DNA from: Crotalaria pallida
Lineage: Eukaryota > Streptophyta > Magnoliopsida > Fabales > Fabaceae
Direction of reading: 5' to 3'
DNA: 64,000 nucleotides
Assembly (NCBI GenBank): GCA_037953625.1
Contig: CM075651.1
Location: forward strand, 109,183,001-109,247,000
Part shown: piece after piece, positions 62,067-64,000 of the stretch
Numbering within the stretch: the stretch's first letter is position 1
Layout of the letters: each line of letters starts with the position of its first letter
Made by a program: the position numbers and the translations under genes
Notes under the pieces: generated by a model
Seen by the model: only the letters and a program-made list of their open reading frames with translations
Told to the model about the DNA's origin: nothing
The model's database searches: none

Positions 62067-64000
62067 TTGAGAATACTCTCTTAACCATTCTACACTTGTT
62101 AGAACCTCCAAGGACTCATGCTACACCCTCTACGTCCCTTGGGGTACGATGCAATGTTTAGGATCATTATAATGGTTCTTATAAGACCTAATACACATTT
62201 CTAGACCATTCTAAGCCTTTAGAATACTCTCTGAACCATTCTACACTTGCTAGAACTTCCAAGGACTCATGCTACACCCTCTATGTACCTTGGGGACTCA
62301 TGCAAAGTTTAGGATCATTCTAATGGTTCTTATAAGTCCTAATACACATTCCTAGACCATTCTAAGCCTTTAGAGTACTCTCTTAACCATTTTACACCTG
62401 TTAGAACCTCCAAGGACTCATGCTAGACCCTCTACGTCCCATGGGGACTCAAGCATTGTTTAGGATCATTCTAATGGTTCTTATAAGACCTAATACACAT
62501 TCCTAAACCATTCTAAGCCTTTAGAATACTCTCTTAAGCATTCTTCACTTGTTAGAACTTCCAAGGACTCATGCGACACCCTCTATGTCCCTTGGGGACT
62601 CAAGCAAGGTTTAGGATCATTCTAATGGTTCTTATAAGTCCTAATACACATTCCTAGACCATTCTAAGCCTTTAGAGTACTCTCTTAACCATTCTACACT
62701 TGTTAGAACCTATAAGGACTCATGCTACACCCTCTACGTCCCTTGAGGACTCAAGGAATGTTTATGATCATTCTAATGGTTCTTATAAGTCCTAATACAC
62801 ATTCCTAGACCATTCTAAGCCTTTAGAGTACTCTCTTAACCATTCTACACTTGTTAGAACCTCCAAGGACTCATGCTACACACTCTACGTCCCTTGGGAT
62901 ACCATGCTATGTTTAAAATCATTCTAATGGTTCGTATATGTCCTTATACACATTCCTAGCCATTCTAAGCCTTTAGAATACTCTCTTAACCATTCTACAC
63001 TTGTTAGAACTTCCAAGGACTCATGCTACACCCTCTATGTCCCTTGGGGACTCAAGCAAGGTTTAGGATCATTCTAATGGTTCTTATAAGTCCTAATACA
63101 CATTCCTAGACCATTCTAAGCCTTTAGAGTACTCTCTTAACCATTCTACACTTGTTAGAACCTATAAGGACTCATGCTACACCCTCTACGTCCCTTGGGG
63201 ACTCAAGGAATGTTTATGATCATTCTAATGGTTCTTATAAGTCCCAATACACATTCCTAGACCATTCTAAGCCTTTAGAGTACTCTCTTAACCATTCTAC
63301 ACTTGTTAGAACCTCCAAGGACTCATGCTACACCCTCTACGTCGCTTGGGTAACATGCAATGTTTAGGATCATTCTAATGGTTATTATAAGTCCTAATAC
63401 TCATTCCTTGACCATTCTAAGCCTTTAGAATACTCTCTTAACCTTTCCACACTTGTTAGAACGTCCAAGGACTCATACTACAACCTCTACGTCCCTTGGG
63501 GACTCAAGCATTGTTTAGGATCATTCTAATTGTTCTTATAAATAATAACACACATTCCTAGACCATTCTAAGCCTTTAGAGTACTCTCTTAACCATTCTA
63601 CACTTGTTAGAACCTCCAAGGTCTCATGCTACACCCTCTACGTCCCTTGGGGTACCATGAAATGTTTAAAATCATTATAAAGGTTCGTATATGTCCTTAT
63701 ACACATTCCTAGACCATTCTAAGCCTTTAGAATACTCTCTTAACCATTCTACACTTGTTAGAACCTCCAAAGACTTATGCTACAACCTTTACATCCCTTG
63801 GGGACTCAAACAATGTTTAGGATCATTCTAATGGTTCTTATAAGTCCTGATACACATTCCTAGACCGTTCTAAGCCTTTAGAGTACTCTCTTAACCATTC
63901 TACACTTGTTAGAACCTCCAAGGACTCATGCTACACCCTCTACGTCCCATGGGTAACATGCAATGTTTAGGATCATTCTAATGGTTATTATAAGTCCTAA
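62067..64000 (+). repeat. 12/13-mer HOR family, copy IV, running off the window
   Basis: It aligns with copy I at 6786 bp (55281 to 62067; the open frames at 56366 and 63152; ATAAATAATAACAC at about 56755 and 63540). The flanking block of copy I returns after 63.48 kb. Near 56560/63346 the two differ, F-type against E-type. AACCTATAAGG is at 62707 and 63159. The sequence ends inside an E-type monomer. Confidence 0.87.

Larger units (their letters stand above)
1..64000 (+). repeat. 151-bp satellite DNA array, continuous head-to-tail
   Basis: The sequence TTAGAACCTCCAAGG recurs about every 151 bases from end to end, always on the same strand. The window starts at monomer position 11 and stops at position 93, so the array continues beyond both edges. 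Dividing the span by the period gives about 424 monomers, with a net loss of about 107 bp to small indels. The consensus holds 60 G+C in 151 (about 40%), with 40 C against 20 G on this strand. No unique sequence, inversion, transposon or gene interrupts it. Long homogeneous arrays of nucleosome-sized monomers are typical of centromeric or other heterochromatic satellites in eukaryotes. That placement is inference; the family itself is not one I recognise. Confidence 0.98.

Noticed and set aside
1..64000. CRISPR array (regular short repeats)
   Set aside because: There are no unique spacers: the whole 151 bp repeats, not a 25-40 bp repeat separated by differing sequence, and no cas genes are present.
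1..64000. Telomeric or rDNA identity
   Set aside because: No TTAGGG/TTTAGGG-type tandem hexamers or heptamers and no rRNA sequence occur; TTTAGGATC in the monomer is an isolated partial match.

Overview
The whole 64 kb window is one uninterrupted, head-to-tail tandem satellite DNA array. The basic monomer is 151 bp; the copy at 47016-47166 matches the consensus I read by eye. Position 1 falls at monomer position 11 and position 64000 at monomer position 93, so both array ends lie outside the window. The phase fits about 424 monomer steps with a net loss of about 107 bp to small indels, a mean near 150.75 bp. All monomers lie in the same orientation. I saw no gene, RNA gene, transposon, simple-sequence tract or unique spacer anywhere.

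This points to constitutive heterochromatin of a eukaryotic nuclear genome (centromeric, pericentromeric or subtelomeric). The grounds are monomer length close to one nucleosome, long homogeneous head-to-tail organisation, multi-level higher-order repeats (HORs), about 40% GC in the consensus, and CpG sites decayed to TpG/CpA as expected for methylated DNA. I do not recognise the satellite family and cannot name the species. A plant or animal with large satellite arrays is possible, and nothing seen suggests a bacterium, virus or organelle.

Monomers fall into a few recurring variants, mainly defined by a 13-bp cassette (monomer positions 46-58) and by positions 61-96: A (GTACCATGCAATG), B (GACTCAAGCATTG), C (GTACTAATCAATG with ACTTATAAGACC), D (GCGGTACAAAGCAATG), E (GGGTAACATGCAATG, 150 bp), F (TTAAAATC...TTCGTATATGTCC) and G (ACGTAAATGGGG, 150 bp). 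These are combined in fixed orders into successive HOR families, region by region: 1-5609, a 24-mer-scale duplication (offset 3624/3321 bp); 5.8-11.4 kb, a 12-mer of 1790 bp in three copies; 11.4-20.7 kb, a mixed zone with a 4679-bp-offset duplication and a 755-bp 5-mer; 20.7-32.6 kb, a 3468-bp 23-mer with an embedded 1509-bp 10-mer duplication; 32.6-37.8 kb, a 9-mer of about 1358 bp; 38.7-41.3 kb, a 7-mer of 1057 bp; 41.4-46.1 kb, a 14-mer of 2114 bp built of 4+4+6 monomers; 46.1-48.7 kb, a short-period D-rich zone; 48.7-52.6 kb, a 14-mer of about 2110 bp; 52.6-55.0 kb, a mixed zone; 55.0-64.0 kb, a 12/13-mer (1810/1960 bp) with internal 452-bp trimers, nested in a 6786-bp super-period.

There are no genes working together here. 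The biology in the window is the evolution of the array itself: layered unequal exchange, segmental duplication and possible gene conversion, and perhaps the chromatin it nucleates. Five short open frames of 71-75 codons in the last 10 kb are read-throughs of 1.5 monomers and are not annotated as genes.
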